Source: Myxococcales bacterium (GTDB lineage Bacteria; Myxococcota; Myxococcia; Myxococcales; Anaeromyxobacteraceae). Taken from it: a DNA stretch of 64,000 bases. Made by a program: the position numbers and the translations under genes. Under the pieces are notes generated by a model that did no database searches, was not told the DNA's origin, and was given only the letters and a program-made list of their open reading frames with translations. The stretch lies in NCBI GenBank assembly GCA_021806645.1, contig JAJZQX010000011.1, positions 62,001-126,000 of the forward strand, given 5' to 3'. This document shows positions 35,344 through 43,729 of the stretch, in pieces; position 1 is the first letter of the stretch; every line of letters starts with the position of its first letter.

Positions 35344-35811
35344 ATGCCACTTGCCGTCCGTCCCAAGCAGCAGAACGCGGGTCCCTGGCTCGACCGGCTC
35401 TTCCCGATCCAGCTCCCCGGCGGGCGGCATGGCTCGGTGACGGGGTTCTGCGTGCTCCCCTCCAACATCGGGATCATGGAGGGGGGCCTCGACGCCAGGA
35501 CGAACGCGATGCAGCGCGCGAAGATCCTGAGGCTGGCCGAGGAGCGCTACGGCAAGCCAGTGGTGGAGGTGGAGCCGACCATCGTGCTGGTCTCGGAGGC
35601 CGAAGGGTCTGTTCGGCGCCGGGAACGGCTCCCGTGGATGGCCTGCGTGGCGCGGCTCACCTCCGAGCCGATCGATTCATACATGGTCGCCTCGGAGCTG
35701 ACGCTGCTCTGGTGGCAGGATTCCTTCGAGGCGCCGCTGCCTCAGGAGATCGAGCGGGCGGCGGCTGGAGTGGACTGGGTTGGGGCGGCGGTCGACGTGG
35801 ATCTCCTCTGA
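35344..35811 (+). CDS. Hypothetical protein, unrecognised family, paralogue 1
   Basis: 155 residues. I do not recognise the family. It opens PLAVRPKQ, GPWLDRLFPIQLPGG and VLPSNIGIMEGGL, and ends RLPWMACVARL, SELTLLWWQDSFE and LPQEIERAAAG. A second gene at 39317 encodes a protein of exactly the same length with most of these blocks intact, so both are real genes. No signal peptide or membrane segment is seen; two Trp-Trp and Trp-Leu clusters suggest a compact globular fold. GAGAGGAAAT is the ribosome binding site. It diverges from the DUF2283 pair. Confidence 0.75.
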   Translation: MPLAVRPKQQNAGPWLDRLFPIQLPGGRHGSVTGFCVLPSNIGIMEGGLDARTNAMQRAKILRLAEERYGKPVVEVEPTIVLVSEAEGSVRRRERLPWMACVARLTSEPIDSYMVASELTLLWWQDSFEAPLPQEIERAAAGVDWVGAAVDVDLL

Positions 35812-35830
35812 CTCGAACCGCGGGGGGAGT

Positions 35831-35959
35831 CGCAAGCCGTTCATCCGTCAATGGCGCGGCGAGGTGCCGCTCTGGCTGGCGATGGGCAGGGCGGTGCTGT
35901 TGATGGAGCTGGCAGGCTGGCAGCCGCCCGGGAAGGGCGGCGCGCCCAACTACTCCGTG
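35831..35959 (+). pseudogene. Possible remnant of a small membrane protein
   Basis: Directly after the 155-residue gene, one frame reads RKPFIRQWRGEVPLWLAMGRAVLLMEL and then GWQPPGKGG. The beginning resembles the 'RRHWRGELPLW' start of a common family of small membrane proteins, after which the similarity is lost. There is no clear start codon and the frame runs into the end of the vWA gene on the other strand. Confidence 0.3.
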
Positions 35960-35972
35960 GGTCTGGCCCTCC

Positions 35973-37373
35973 CTACCAACGCTTCGACCTCCGGCGCGCG
36001 ATGCCGTCTCCGGATGGCGGCCTGGGCGGCTGTTTCGGTGTCTTCCCGAAGGCGTCGTCCATGTCGTCCTGAGCCTTGGTGGAGACCTTCTTCCCCATGG
36101 TCCTGAGGCTCGCCCTCGCCTCGGGCTCGAGCGAGCTGGCCGAGCCGCGCCGCAGCCCCGCCTGCATGCTCTTGCGGTGGGAGGCGCTGCCCTGGAACGC
36201 ATCAGCGTCGCTGAACTTCTCGGCCATGGCCTTCGCGGCGGAGGCCACGCCGGCGTGGCCGCGGTCGGTGGCGGTCTTGCAGAGCTGGAAGAGCGTCGTC
36301 ACGGCCCCCTCGAAGTCGCCGCGGTGAGCCTGGGCCTCGGCGTCGAGCTGGGCCCGGAGCAGCTGGGCCTGGACCACGATGACGTCGAGCTCCTGGTGGG
36401 GGCGCGCCTGGGCCAGCGGCTGCTCCACGCGGTCCACCTGGACGGCGATGGCGAAGGTCCCGGGCTGCATGGCGCCGCCGGCCAGCGCCGAGTAGCGCCC
36501 CTCCACCTGGAACGCGGGCACGGTGCCCGGGTCGCTGCGCGCCGCCAGCTCGACGTGGAGCACCAGGTGGCGCTCCTCCTCGGCCAGCAGGTCGTCCATG
36601 CGCAGCACCAGGCCGTCGCTCTCCAGGGTGGTGTCCACGTCGGAGAGGACCGACAGCACCTTGGCGCCCGGCGCCGGCACCACCCGCACCGCCACGCCCG
36701 TGGCGTAGGTGGAGAGCAGGCCGCCGAGCTCGCGGGCGAAGGCGCTCATGGCGTCGTCCGGCGTGGCCACGAAGGCGTAGTTGCCGCCGCCGCGCTTGGC
36801 GAGGTTGGAGAGGAGTTCCTGGTCGGCCCCCTCGCCGTAGCCGAAGGCCGAGAGCGTGGCGCGGCCGTGGTGGGCCTCGAGCAGCGCCAGCAGCAGCTCG
36901 CTCCTGGTGGCCACCCCGGTGTTGGCGTGGCCGTCGGTGAAAAGGATGACCCGGACCAGCGTCCCCTCGGGGAGCAGCGACCGGTTGGCCAGCTCGAGGC
37001 CGGCCAGCATCCCGCCGGAGAGGTTGGTCTGATCCTGGGCCTGCAACTCGCCGACCTTGAGCTTCAGCTCGGTCTTGGCGGCCGGGGTCATCTCGACCGG
37101 AGGCGACACCACGCCGACGCCGGTGGAGAAGACCACCACTCCGCACCGGTCCTGCGGCCCGAGGTGGTCGATGAGCTTCATCACCGACTGCCTGGCCTGG
37201 CCGAGCTTCTCGCCGGCCATCGAGCCGGAGACGTCGATGACCGGGATGACGCAGACCGGCGGCCGCCTCGCCTGCTGCTGGAGCGGCGGCGCCAGGAGGC
37301 TGACGACGAGGTGGGCCCGGACGGGCTGGTCGAAGCGGAGCGAGTCGAAGGTGAGGCGGGCGGTGGTCTTCAT
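35973..37373 (-). CDS. von Willebrand factor A domain protein
   Basis: 466 residues, no signal peptide. The vWA domain (about 45-220) has the MIDAS motif PVIDVSGSMAG, the Thr in QDQTNLSGGML and the Asp in ILFTDGHANTG. After it comes a beta-rich segment (GVAVRVVPAPGAKVLSVL) and a helical C-terminal half that includes a basic tail (KTPKQPPRPPSG, RRRSKRW). The architecture resembles bacterial VWA proteins linked to stress or protein quality control, but a partner MoxR-type ATPase is not adjacent. The ATG at 37373 fits the domain start. Confidence 0.85.
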   Translation of the reverse strand: MKTTARLTFDSLRFDQPVRAHLVVSLLAPPLQQQARRPPVCVIPVIDVSGSMAGEKLGQARQSVMKLIDHLGPQDRCGVVVFSTGVGVVSPPVEMTPAAKTELKLKVGELQAQDQTNLSGGMLAGLELANRSLLPEGTLVRVILFTDGHANTGVATRSELLLALLEAHHGRATLSAFGYGEGADQELLSNLAKRGGGNYAFVATPDDAMSAFARELGGLLSTYATGVAVRVVPAPGAKVLSVLSDVDTTLESDGLVLRMDDLLAEEERHLVLHVELAARSDPGTVPAFQVEGRYSALAGGAMQPGTFAIAVQVDRVEQPLAQARPHQELDVIVVQAQLLRAQLDAEAQAHRGDFEGAVTTLFQLCKTATDRGHAGVASAAKAMAEKFSDADAFQGSASHRKSMQAGLRRGSASSLEPEARASLRTMGKKVSTKAQDDMDDAFGKTPKQPPRPPSGDGIARRRSKRW

Positions 37374-37677
37374 TCCCCTGGAGTACGGGCGGGACGGACA
37401 CGGGCCCCGCCGACCTGCAGGCCGGGCAGAAGGAGTGCGCCATGGGTCCGGACTGCGCCTCGCACTGGATGACCGGCTCGTTCGCCGGTACACGCTCGGG
37501 CCTGACCCACTCCACGTACCAGGGCGGCCACGCCCAGGCGGTGCCGATGCGCCGGCGGACCGCCAAGGTGCAGAGGCGCCCGATGGCCTCTGCCAGCTGG
37601 ATTTCGGCCAGGGGAAGGCTGGACGGCTCCAGTTCGGCCGCTTGCGGGCACCGGACCTCCCCGGTCACCTCCTGGCG
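37374..37677. other. Spacer between vWA gene and Fic operon
   Basis: About 300 bases. On the minus strand a frame starting with GTG at 37668 encodes LAEAIGRLCTLAVRRRIGTAWAWPPWY and then SFCPAC. It has a Shine-Dalgarno-like GGAGG but no stop before the vWA gene, and I do not recognise it. It may be a further fragment. Confidence 0.3.
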
Positions 37678-37922
37678 CTACGGCGCCACCGGCAGCCCGA
37701 GGGCCTCGGCGTTGCGGCGGATCCGGTCGTCGCAGCTGACGACGGTGAGCCGGCTCAAGTGTCCCCGCGCTCGGCGTCCAGCAGACCGGCGGCGCTCCCG
37801 GGAGCAAGCCGCACGCTGGGCGCCGGGGGCCAGGCCCGCGCCTCGGCCCGAGCCCCAGGCACGAGGCGGCCCGCCTCGACCAGCCGGCGGTACCGGAGTT
37901 CGTCAGCAGCGGTCTCCTTCAC
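37678..37922 (-). pseudogene. Frameshifted PIN-like partner of the Fic gene
   Basis: A GTG at 37922 overlaps the Fic stop (GTGA) and opens a frame of 55 residues that ends ...GLLDAERGDT-stop near 37755. A shift of one base continues with LSRLTVVSCDDRIRRNAEALGLPVAP and a TAG at 37678-37680. The second part is like the C-terminal end of PIN-type ribonucleases, where 'TVVSxDDRIRxNAxALGxxVxP' follows the last strand. The two halves fit one protein of about 81 residues with one base lost or gained. The upstream half of a PIN domain is missing, so even the repaired gene is short. Confidence 0.55.
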
Positions 37923-39109
37923 CGCTCCGGGAAGAGGCCCGGGAACCAACGCCCGGCCAGCGCAGCCGGGAAGGTCAGCCGCAGCGGGGCGCGGCTGCTC
38001 TCGGAGTTGAGCACCCCGGCCTCCTGCAGCGCCGCGACGATGCGCCGGCCCTGCCGGTCCGAGTGTCCGAGCACGCCAGCGACCTCGCCGCGAGGCAGCT
38101 CGCCCCGGTAGACCACGGCCTGCAGCAGGTCGCCGGACTTCGCCGGCAGGTTGCCTAGTCGGATCTCCTCTTCAGACCAGGTCCGGATGCGTGCCAGCAG
38201 CCGGTCCGGCTGGACCAGCGACTCCATGAACCGGACCTGGTCGAGGCAGGTCTCGAGGAACCAGGCGGTGAAGGTCGCCAACGCCTCCTCGCTCATCGAG
38301 CCTCGGCCGTCGAGGTCGCCGCGGCGGGGCTGGTCGCATTCGGCCAGGTGGCGCCGGTAGTCGCCGACGTTGCGGGCGAGCCCCCGGGCGATCGACCAGA
38401 CGCCGCCGGTGTCGAGCGCATCGACCAGCAGCGCGTGCGACATGAGGCGCGCCACGCGCCCGTTGCCGTCGAGGAACGGGTGGATCCAGAGCAGGCGGTG
38501 GTGCGCAGCGGCCGCCGCCAGGATGGCGTCGGTCCGGCCCAGGCCGGCATAGGCGGCCCCGAAGTGCTCCAGGAAGCGGGGCACGGCGCCCGGGCTGATG
38601 GCCACGTGACCACCCACCTTGACGTCGCTGCCCCGAAGCTCGCCCGGCTCCACGCGAAGCTTCGCCCCGGTGTCGGGGTTCTCGGCCCAGCAGAGCTCGG
38701 CGGGCAGGTGCAGGTAGAAGCGGCGGTGCAGCTCGCGCAGGCCCCCGGGCGTGGCCGCCGAGCCCTTCAGCCCACCGGCGTCGATCCAGCGCTGCACCTC
38801 GACGTGGGCCCGGGCCTCCAGCTGGAGCTCCCGCTGGCGCCGGTCCTTGCTGAGATCGGAGCGGATGGCCCGCTCGATGTCGATGGGGTGGGTGTCGTGC
38901 CCTTCGATGAGGTTGCTGTAGTAGCAGTTCATGGCCCGCACCAGCTCCGCGAGAGAGGCCAGGACCAGCGGGGGCAGGCTGCGACGGAAGCCGGACGCCT
39001 GGGCGGCGAGGTCGAGGGCGAGGTCGTTGAGGCGGGGCCGGTGGCGCGAGCCTTCCGGCAGGCGCATCGGTTCCATCATGGCTGGCGACTCGCCCCGGTC
39101 CAGCTTCAT
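37919..39109 (-). CDS. Fic-family AMPylation protein with internal inhibitory helix
   Basis: 396 residues. Fic proteins transfer AMP (or another phosphate moiety) to target side chains. The active site is HPFLDGNGRVAR (210-221, catalytic His210). An inhibitory helix near the N terminus carries Ser65-x-x-x-Glu69-Gly70 (YYSNLIEGH), so this is the self-inhibited class with the helix N-terminal to the Fic core. The last 100 residues form a winged helix (LLQAVVYRGELPRGEVAGVLG) of the type seen in Fic proteins that regulate their own genes. The stop is shared with the PIN-like partner's start. Confidence 0.92.
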   Translation of the reverse strand: MKLDRGESPAMMEPMRLPEGSRHRPRLNDLALDLAAQASGFRRSLPPLVLASLAELVRAMNCYYSNLIEGHDTHPIDIERAIRSDLSKDRRQRELQLEARAHVEVQRWIDAGGLKGSAATPGGLRELHRRFYLHLPAELCWAENPDTGAKLRVEPGELRGSDVKVGGHVAISPGAVPRFLEHFGAAYAGLGRTDAILAAAAAHHRLLWIHPFLDGNGRVARLMSHALLVDALDTGGVWSIARGLARNVGDYRRHLAECDQPRRGDLDGRGSMSEEALATFTAWFLETCLDQVRFMESLVQPDRLLARIRTWSEEEIRLGNLPAKSGDLLQAVVYRGELPRGEVAGVLGHSDRQGRRIVAALQEAGVLNSESSRAPLRLTFPAALAGRWFPGLFPER

Positions 39110-39177
39110 GGCCGGTATCTTGGCCGTTTACGTGGCCGAGTCAAGATAGCGACAACCGTCTGATATAACCAGTGAAC

Positions 39178-39190
39178 GGTATGCATATCC
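39178..39190. promoter_or_regulatory. Palindrome between fic and the 155-residue paralogue
   Basis: GGTATGCATATCC is a near-perfect palindrome around TATGCATA in the 207-base gap between two divergent genes. TGATATAACC just before it gives a second AT-rich block. The C-terminal winged helix of the Fic protein could bind here. A related palindrome lies at 43617-43632. Confidence 0.4.
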
Positions 39191-39316
39191 GACATTCAGG
39201 CCATCGTAATGTCCGGTTCCATGTCCGGTATGATCCTCCCCCAAGTCCGTCGCCCACGTACCATCAGCCAGGGTCGAACGACGCAGCCCCACCTGAAGCG
39301 CCTCCTGGAGATCACC

Positions 39317-39784
39317 ATGCCGCTCGTCGTCCGACCGAACCAGATGAGAGAGGGCCCCTGGCTCGACCGGCTCTTCCCGATCCACCTCCCCGACGGACGC
39401 GTGGTGGCGGTGACGGCCTTCTCGGTGCTGCCGTCCAACCACGGCATCCTCGAGGGTGGCCTCAATCCGCAGGCGAATGCCCGCCAGCGGGAGCGGATGC
39501 GCACGATCGCGGCGGAGCGCCACGGCGGGCGCGTGATCGAGTTGGAGCCGGACATCGAGCCGCTCCCCGAGATCTCCACCCCCAGGCGTCCGGGGGAGCG
39601 ACTCCCCTGGATGGCCTGCACGGCGCGGCTCTCCTCCAGGCCGATCAACCCGAAGATGGTCTCGTCGGAGTTGACGCTGCTCTGGTGGATGGACGCCTTC
39701 GAGCTGCCGCTCCCCCAGGAGATCGAGCGTGTGGCGGCGGGCCTGGATTGGGCCGGGTCCGCCCAGGATGTGGACCTGCCCTGA
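39317..39784 (+). CDS. Hypothetical protein, unrecognised family, paralogue 2
   Basis: 155 residues, paralogous to the product of 35344-35811. Shared blocks include GPWLDRLFPI, GGL at about 50, RLPWMAC-ARL, SELTLLWW-D-FE and PLPQEIER-AAG-DW. Divergent from the Fic gene. CTGGAG precedes the ATG at 39317. The frame is open further upstream (to 39209), but the similarity to paralogue 1 starts exactly at this Met. Function unknown. Confidence 0.75.
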   Translation: MPLVVRPNQMREGPWLDRLFPIHLPDGRVVAVTAFSVLPSNHGILEGGLNPQANARQRERMRTIAAERHGGRVIELEPDIEPLPEISTPRRPGERLPWMACTARLSSRPINPKMVSSELTLLWWMDAFELPLPQEIERVAAGLDWAGSAQDVDLP

Positions 39785-39816
39785 TCTGGCTCCATCGCCT
39801 GGCAGGGAGGCGCTGT

Positions 39817-40803
39817 TCAGGCCTGGGGCTCGTCGGAGTAGAGCTCCAGCAGCGCCTTCGCCTGCTTCTCCAGGAGCTCCACCGCCTCCTTCGGCCCCGC
39901 GATGGTCGCCTCGCCGCCGTACCCGAGCACCTGCCCGACCAGGTAGTTCCCCGGAGTCACCATGGACTTCACGCTGACCGAGCCCTCCGGCCCGGCCTCG
40001 GCCCGCCCGGCCGCACGCGCCTTCGCCAGCGCCGCCGACAGGCCGGTGAACCGGAGCGTCACCTCGACCTCGGCGCCCGACTCGAAGTAGAGCCCCTTCC
40101 TGAGATACCGCGCCACCGGAGGCCCCTGGTGCGCCCCGAACAGGCGCGTGCCCAGTTCCACCGAGACCACCCGGTCGAGCCGGTAGAGGTGCTCCGCCCT
40201 CTTCTCCACGTTCCAGGCCGCCAGGTACCAGAGGCCGTCGCGCTGGAAGAGGAGCCGCGGCTCGACGACGCGCCTCGTGATCTCGGCGTCGGCGACGGCC
40301 CGGTACTCGAGCGTGGTCTCCAGCCGCTGCGCGATGGCCTGCTGCAGCGACGGCGCCCACGGCTCGGGCGGCTTCCCGCCGAGGTCGAGCCCCTTCGCCA
40401 GCCGATCGGCCTCGCCACGCAGGACCTCGGGCACCGCCCTGCGGAGCTTGCGGATCGCCTCCTTGACGGGCTTGCTGCCGTCCTTCTCGAACGGGGCCAG
40501 GGCCGCCAGCAAGACCGCCCCCTCGGCCAGCGAGAATGCGGGGGGCGTCCCGAAGTGGTGAGCGTAGGTGACCTGCACCTCGCCGTCCTCGACGTAGAGG
40601 TCGATGGCCTCCTCGGCGCCGCTCGGATCCACCCAGAGGTCCTGCACCGAGGCGATGTCGTCGCGGAGCTGGGCCTCGCTCCGGGCGCCGCAGGCCTCCG
40701 CGGCCCTGGCGAGCGGCAGGCCGCGCCCGCTCCGCGCCGCGCGCGCGACCACCGGGATGAGGAGGAGGAGCCGGCGGAGCCGCTGCACGGAGAGGTCGCT
40801 CAC
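39817..40803 (-). CDS. WYL-domain regulator, second of a pair
   Basis: 328 residues from a GTG overlapping the upstream stop. A short helical DNA-binding N-terminal part (QRLRRLLLLIPVV, LPLARAAEACG) is followed by the WYL domain. Its motif appears as LFQRDGLWYLAAWNVEKRAEHLYRLDRV. A WCX-like C-terminal domain ends with YGGEATIAGPKEAVELL. WYL proteins sense nucleic acid or nucleotide ligands and control defence and DNA-damage genes (PafC-like partner). Confidence 0.88.
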   Translation of the reverse strand: MSDLSVQRLRRLLLLIPVVARAARSGRGLPLARAAEACGARSEAQLRDDIASVQDLWVDPSGAEEAIDLYVEDGEVQVTYAHHFGTPPAFSLAEGAVLLAALAPFEKDGSKPVKEAIRKLRRAVPEVLRGEADRLAKGLDLGGKPPEPWAPSLQQAIAQRLETTLEYRAVADAEITRRVVEPRLLFQRDGLWYLAAWNVEKRAEHLYRLDRVVSVELGTRLFGAHQGPPVARYLRKGLYFESGAEVEVTLRFTGLSAALAKARAAGRAEAGPEGSVSVKSMVTPGNYLVGQVLGYGGEATIAGPKEAVELLEKQAKALLELYSDEPQA

Positions 40804-41843
40804 GGCGTCCGCCCCGCTTCCGTCCCGACGATGCCCTCGAGGATCTCACGCGCCATGGCGCGTCCCTCGGCCGGCTCGACCAGCTCGGCCTCGAGCCCCC
40901 AGGCGAGCGCCTGCCGGACCAGGCCGCGCAGGTTGCGGACCTCGAGCCGCGCCAGGCGAGCGCCGCCCGGCTCGGTCGAGAGCGCGGCCTCGGGCAGGAG
41001 CTGCTTCGCCACCCGCGCCAGCGAGCCGCGGAAGCGAACGGCGGCCTGCACCGGCGCGTGGACGTCGTAGTCCCAGGCCTGCTGCCTCGACCAGCGCCGG
41101 ATGTCGAAGCCGGCGGGGAGCTCGTAGTCGGGGTCCTGTGCCCTGACGCCGTTCATCTTCAGCGAGCGGCAGCGCGAGAGGTAGAAGATGCGGACCCCCT
41201 TCCGCAGGTGGCAGAAGCCGACCAGGATCCACTCGCCCCGCCGCAGGGCCCAGCCGTAGACGTCCACCTGGCGAGGGGCCACCTCGCCCGTGCTGGCGCG
41301 CCAGTAGTCGATCGTGACGGTCTTGCGGCGCGTCCAGGCGTCGATGAGCTTGTCGAGCAGCTTCTGCTGCGCGGAGGCGTCCACGCCGCCGTCGGCCGTG
41401 AGCTCCTCCATCGGCGCGGCGCGGGGAGGCATCCCCTTGCTGCCCACGATGAGCTTGCGGAGCGCGTTCTCCAGCTCGTCGCGCAGCGGATGGTCCGAGA
41501 GGCGCAGCGCGCCGGTGCCGGCGGCCCAGACCAGCGCCGCCTCGTCGGGCGTGAACTCCACCGGCGGGAGCGTGCTGGAGCGGGCGTCGAGCACGTAGCC
41601 GATCGCCTCCCCCCGGCCGCCCAGTTCCACGGTCTCGAGCGCGAAGCCGAGGTCCCGGAGGAGCGCCTTGTCGCGGCCGAACTTCTTCTCCCTGGCGGCC
41701 GGGTCGCCGGCGTACTCCTCGGGGAACGCGGCGTAGATGCGCTCGCGGCTGGCCGGCTCGTCCTGGGTGAGGAGCCACTGGGCCAGGCGCAGGCAGCGGA
41801 CCGCGCCGGTGTCGTTCTTGGGCCTGGCGCGGGGAGCGGGCAT
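40800..41843 (-). CDS. WYL-domain regulator, first of a pair
   Basis: About 347 residues from the ATG at 41843. The N terminus is a winged helix (LRLAQWLLTQDEPASRERIYAAFP) with a YAGDPAAREKKFGRDKALL segment, typical of PafB/DeoR-like WYL regulators. The WYL domain core is VDVYGWALRRGEWILVGFCHLRKGVRIFYLSRC. It is translationally coupled to the second WYL gene (GTGA), so the two probably act as a heterodimer. Their targets may be in this accessory island. Frames upstream of 41843 stay open but lack homology. Confidence 0.88.
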   Translation of the reverse strand: MPAPRARPKNDTGAVRCLRLAQWLLTQDEPASRERIYAAFPEEYAGDPAAREKKFGRDKALLRDLGFALETVELGGRGEAIGYVLDARSSTLPPVEFTPDEAALVWAAGTGALRLSDHPLRDELENALRKLIVGSKGMPPRAAPMEELTADGGVDASAQQKLLDKLIDAWTRRKTVTIDYWRASTGEVAPRQVDVYGWALRRGEWILVGFCHLRKGVRIFYLSRCRSLKMNGVRAQDPDYELPAGFDIRRWSRQQAWDYDVHAPVQAAVRFRGSLARVAKQLLPEAALSTEPGGARLARLEVRNLRGLVRQALAWGLEAELVEPAEGRAMAREILEGIVGTEAGRTP

Positions 41844-42126
41844 GAGCGGAGGGGAGTCTACCGCGACAGGCGTACCGAGAGATGAGGCGAGTGAGAAGTG
41901 CCCCAGGAGTCCGGGCCCCGTTGTAGAACCGAAGGTATGCACGAGGTCTGGCCGGCCCTGTTCGTCGCGGAGCGCGCTTCGTGGTCGCCCTGGAGGACGG
42001 TCGAGTCCTGGGCACCGCCGAAGGCACCGTTCCCGCGGCCATCGAGTTCGCTGGCCCACTCGCACATGGCGAGCACCTGCGCCTCGTCCGGGATGAGGCC
42101 AGGCTCGCCTCGCCGACCAGCGCGCT
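41844..42126. other. Spacer with a possible gene fragment
   Basis: About 280 bases between the WYL pair and the ATPase, both on the minus strand. On the plus strand, 41981-42110 encodes VALEDGRVLGTAEGTVPAAIEF and GEHLRLVRDEARL in an open frame without family match. It may be a remnant. A promoter for the WYL pair should lie here, but no clear consensus was seen. Confidence 0.3.
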
Positions 42127-43605
42127 TCAGTACGCCAGCAAGAAGTCCCGAAGCGGCACGACCAGCAGCCGATCATCGTCCAGCCCGGACGTGTCCCGGG
42201 TCACGAGCAGGCCGCGCCGGCACTTGAACTGCTCCATGAAGCGGCGGAGCGCCGCGAAGTCGGCGTCGTCGATGCGGTGCCGGAACTTCACCTCGACAGG
42301 AAGGACCGCCCCGTCGGTTCGCTCGGCCACGAAGTCGACTTCCTGGAACGGCGAGCGACGGTCTGCCGGGTTGAGCCGCTCCCGGTAGAAGTGGGCCGCG
42401 AGGTCGGCGTCCCGGATCACCGACTGGACGACGGTCTCGACGAGCGGGCCGACCACGTCCGGCGCCGACTCCCACAGCGACGGAGCGCCGCGGAAGATGG
42501 CGTTGCGGACCCCGAGGTCGGTGAGCGTGGTCTTGACCGGGACGCGGGCCGTCTTGGCCTTGGCGAGCGGGAAGCGGCGGAACTCGCGGATGAGGAGGGC
42601 GTCCGCCAGGTAGTGGAGGTAGCGCCCGACGGTTGGCTGGTTGGTGCGCAGGCCGGCGGCGTTGGCCTCGGCGGCCAGCTCGAGCTGGCTCACCTCCTGT
42701 CCCGTTCGCCGCGCTACAGAGAGGTACAGGTGCCGGAGGAGCTGAGGTTGCTGGATGGGGAAGAGATCCGGGATGTCGACGCCGAGGACCCGGTCGAACA
42801 CCGTCTCGATGAGGTAGTCGGCCCAACCGTCCTCCGCGACCTCACCCGAGTGGAGCCGCGGATAGCCGCCCCGGTTGTAGTAGCGGTCGAGGGCCTGCGC
42901 GAGCGCCGGGGCATGCATCTCTCCGAATGCGTGGAGTTCCCTGAAGACGTCTCGCGCCTCGGTCTCGAAGGTCTTGAGGAAGCGGAGGGGCGCGGTGGGC
43001 GGTGCGAGCTCGGGGTGCCACGCCTCAACGACCTCGCGGAACGAAAACGGAGGGAACTCGGTGGTCACGACCCGGCCTGCAAGGCTCTCCCGCGTGCCCT
43101 TGGCGACGAGGACACTGGAGGATCCCGTCACCACCATCCGAGCACGGGTCGTCTCGGCGAGATGCTTCACTTCCTCGTTCCACCGCGGCAGCTTGTGGAC
43201 CTCGTCGAGGAGGAGGAAGGCGGGCTCGCCGCTGTTGAGGTCTCGCTGGCGGACGTTGGCCTCGAACCACCGGACGAGGCCGAGCAAGCCGCCCGCCTCT
43301 CGCAGCGTCTGGAGGTCGAAGCGGAGCACCAGGACGTCCGTGGGCCTCACGCCGTCGGCGAGGAGCGCCTCCACGAGCTGGAGCGTGGAGGTGGTCTTGC
43401 CGACCTGGCGAGGGCCTCGGATCACCTGGATGAGCGGGGACTTCTGACGAAGCCGCTCCGAGAGCAGTCGTGTCTGGCGGCGCCGGAAGGCTGGCACGGC
43501 AGGCCGGACCAGATGCGGTGGGCTCCACCAGGTGTTCAACCCACGCAGGAGGGCGGGGAGTTCTGGCGGGACGAGGGCAAGCTGGCCGGCTGGGCGATCG
43601 ACCAT
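42127..43605 (-). CDS. AAA+ ATPase with DUF4143 domain
   Basis: About 492 residues. Walker A IRGPRQVGKTTSTLQL and Walker B AFLLLDEVHKLPRW; sensor MVVTGSSSVLV. The C-terminal DUF4143 portion contains GGYPRLHSG, a winged-helix stretch (AGLRTNQPTVGRYLHYLADALLI) and FQEVDFVAERTDGAVLPVEVKFR, a PD-(D/E)XK-like core. The second member of this family in the window (the other at 31638) is only distantly similar. The start is the ATG at 43605, just inside a palindromic, AT-rich block. Confidence 0.88.
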   Translation of the reverse strand: MVDRPAGQLALVPPELPALLRGLNTWWSPPHLVRPAVPAFRRRQTRLLSERLRQKSPLIQVIRGPRQVGKTTSTLQLVEALLADGVRPTDVLVLRFDLQTLREAGGLLGLVRWFEANVRQRDLNSGEPAFLLLDEVHKLPRWNEEVKHLAETTRARMVVTGSSSVLVAKGTRESLAGRVVTTEFPPFSFREVVEAWHPELAPPTAPLRFLKTFETEARDVFRELHAFGEMHAPALAQALDRYYNRGGYPRLHSGEVAEDGWADYLIETVFDRVLGVDIPDLFPIQQPQLLRHLYLSVARRTGQEVSQLELAAEANAAGLRTNQPTVGRYLHYLADALLIREFRRFPLAKAKTARVPVKTTLTDLGVRNAIFRGAPSLWESAPDVVGPLVETVVQSVIRDADLAAHFYRERLNPADRRSPFQEVDFVAERTDGAVLPVEVKFRHRIDDADFAALRRFMEQFKCRRGLLVTRDTSGLDDDRLLVVPLRDFLLAY

Positions 43606-43616
43606 GGTGCACAAGC

Positions 43617-43632
43617 TATACGCATATGTATA
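43617..43632. promoter_or_regulatory. AT-rich palindrome upstream of the ATPase
   Basis: TATACGCATATGTATA is a near-perfect palindrome (TATAC/GTATA arms) 12 bases before the ATPase start codon, in an otherwise very GC-rich region. It can serve as a -10 element (TATACA on the minus strand) and as an operator. Confidence 0.45.
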
Positions 43633-43729
43633 ACTGGTCCAGTCCAGGTCCGGTCGGACACGGGTGCCATGGCCCGCTCGGTCCTGGGTGCCGCACAGGG
43701 GAGGCGCGACGCGAGCGAGTACCAGTACC

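Noticed and set aside
42127-43605. The two DUF4143 ATPases as a recent duplication
   Set aside because: Apart from the Walker motifs and the general domain order, the sequences differ widely in length and detail.
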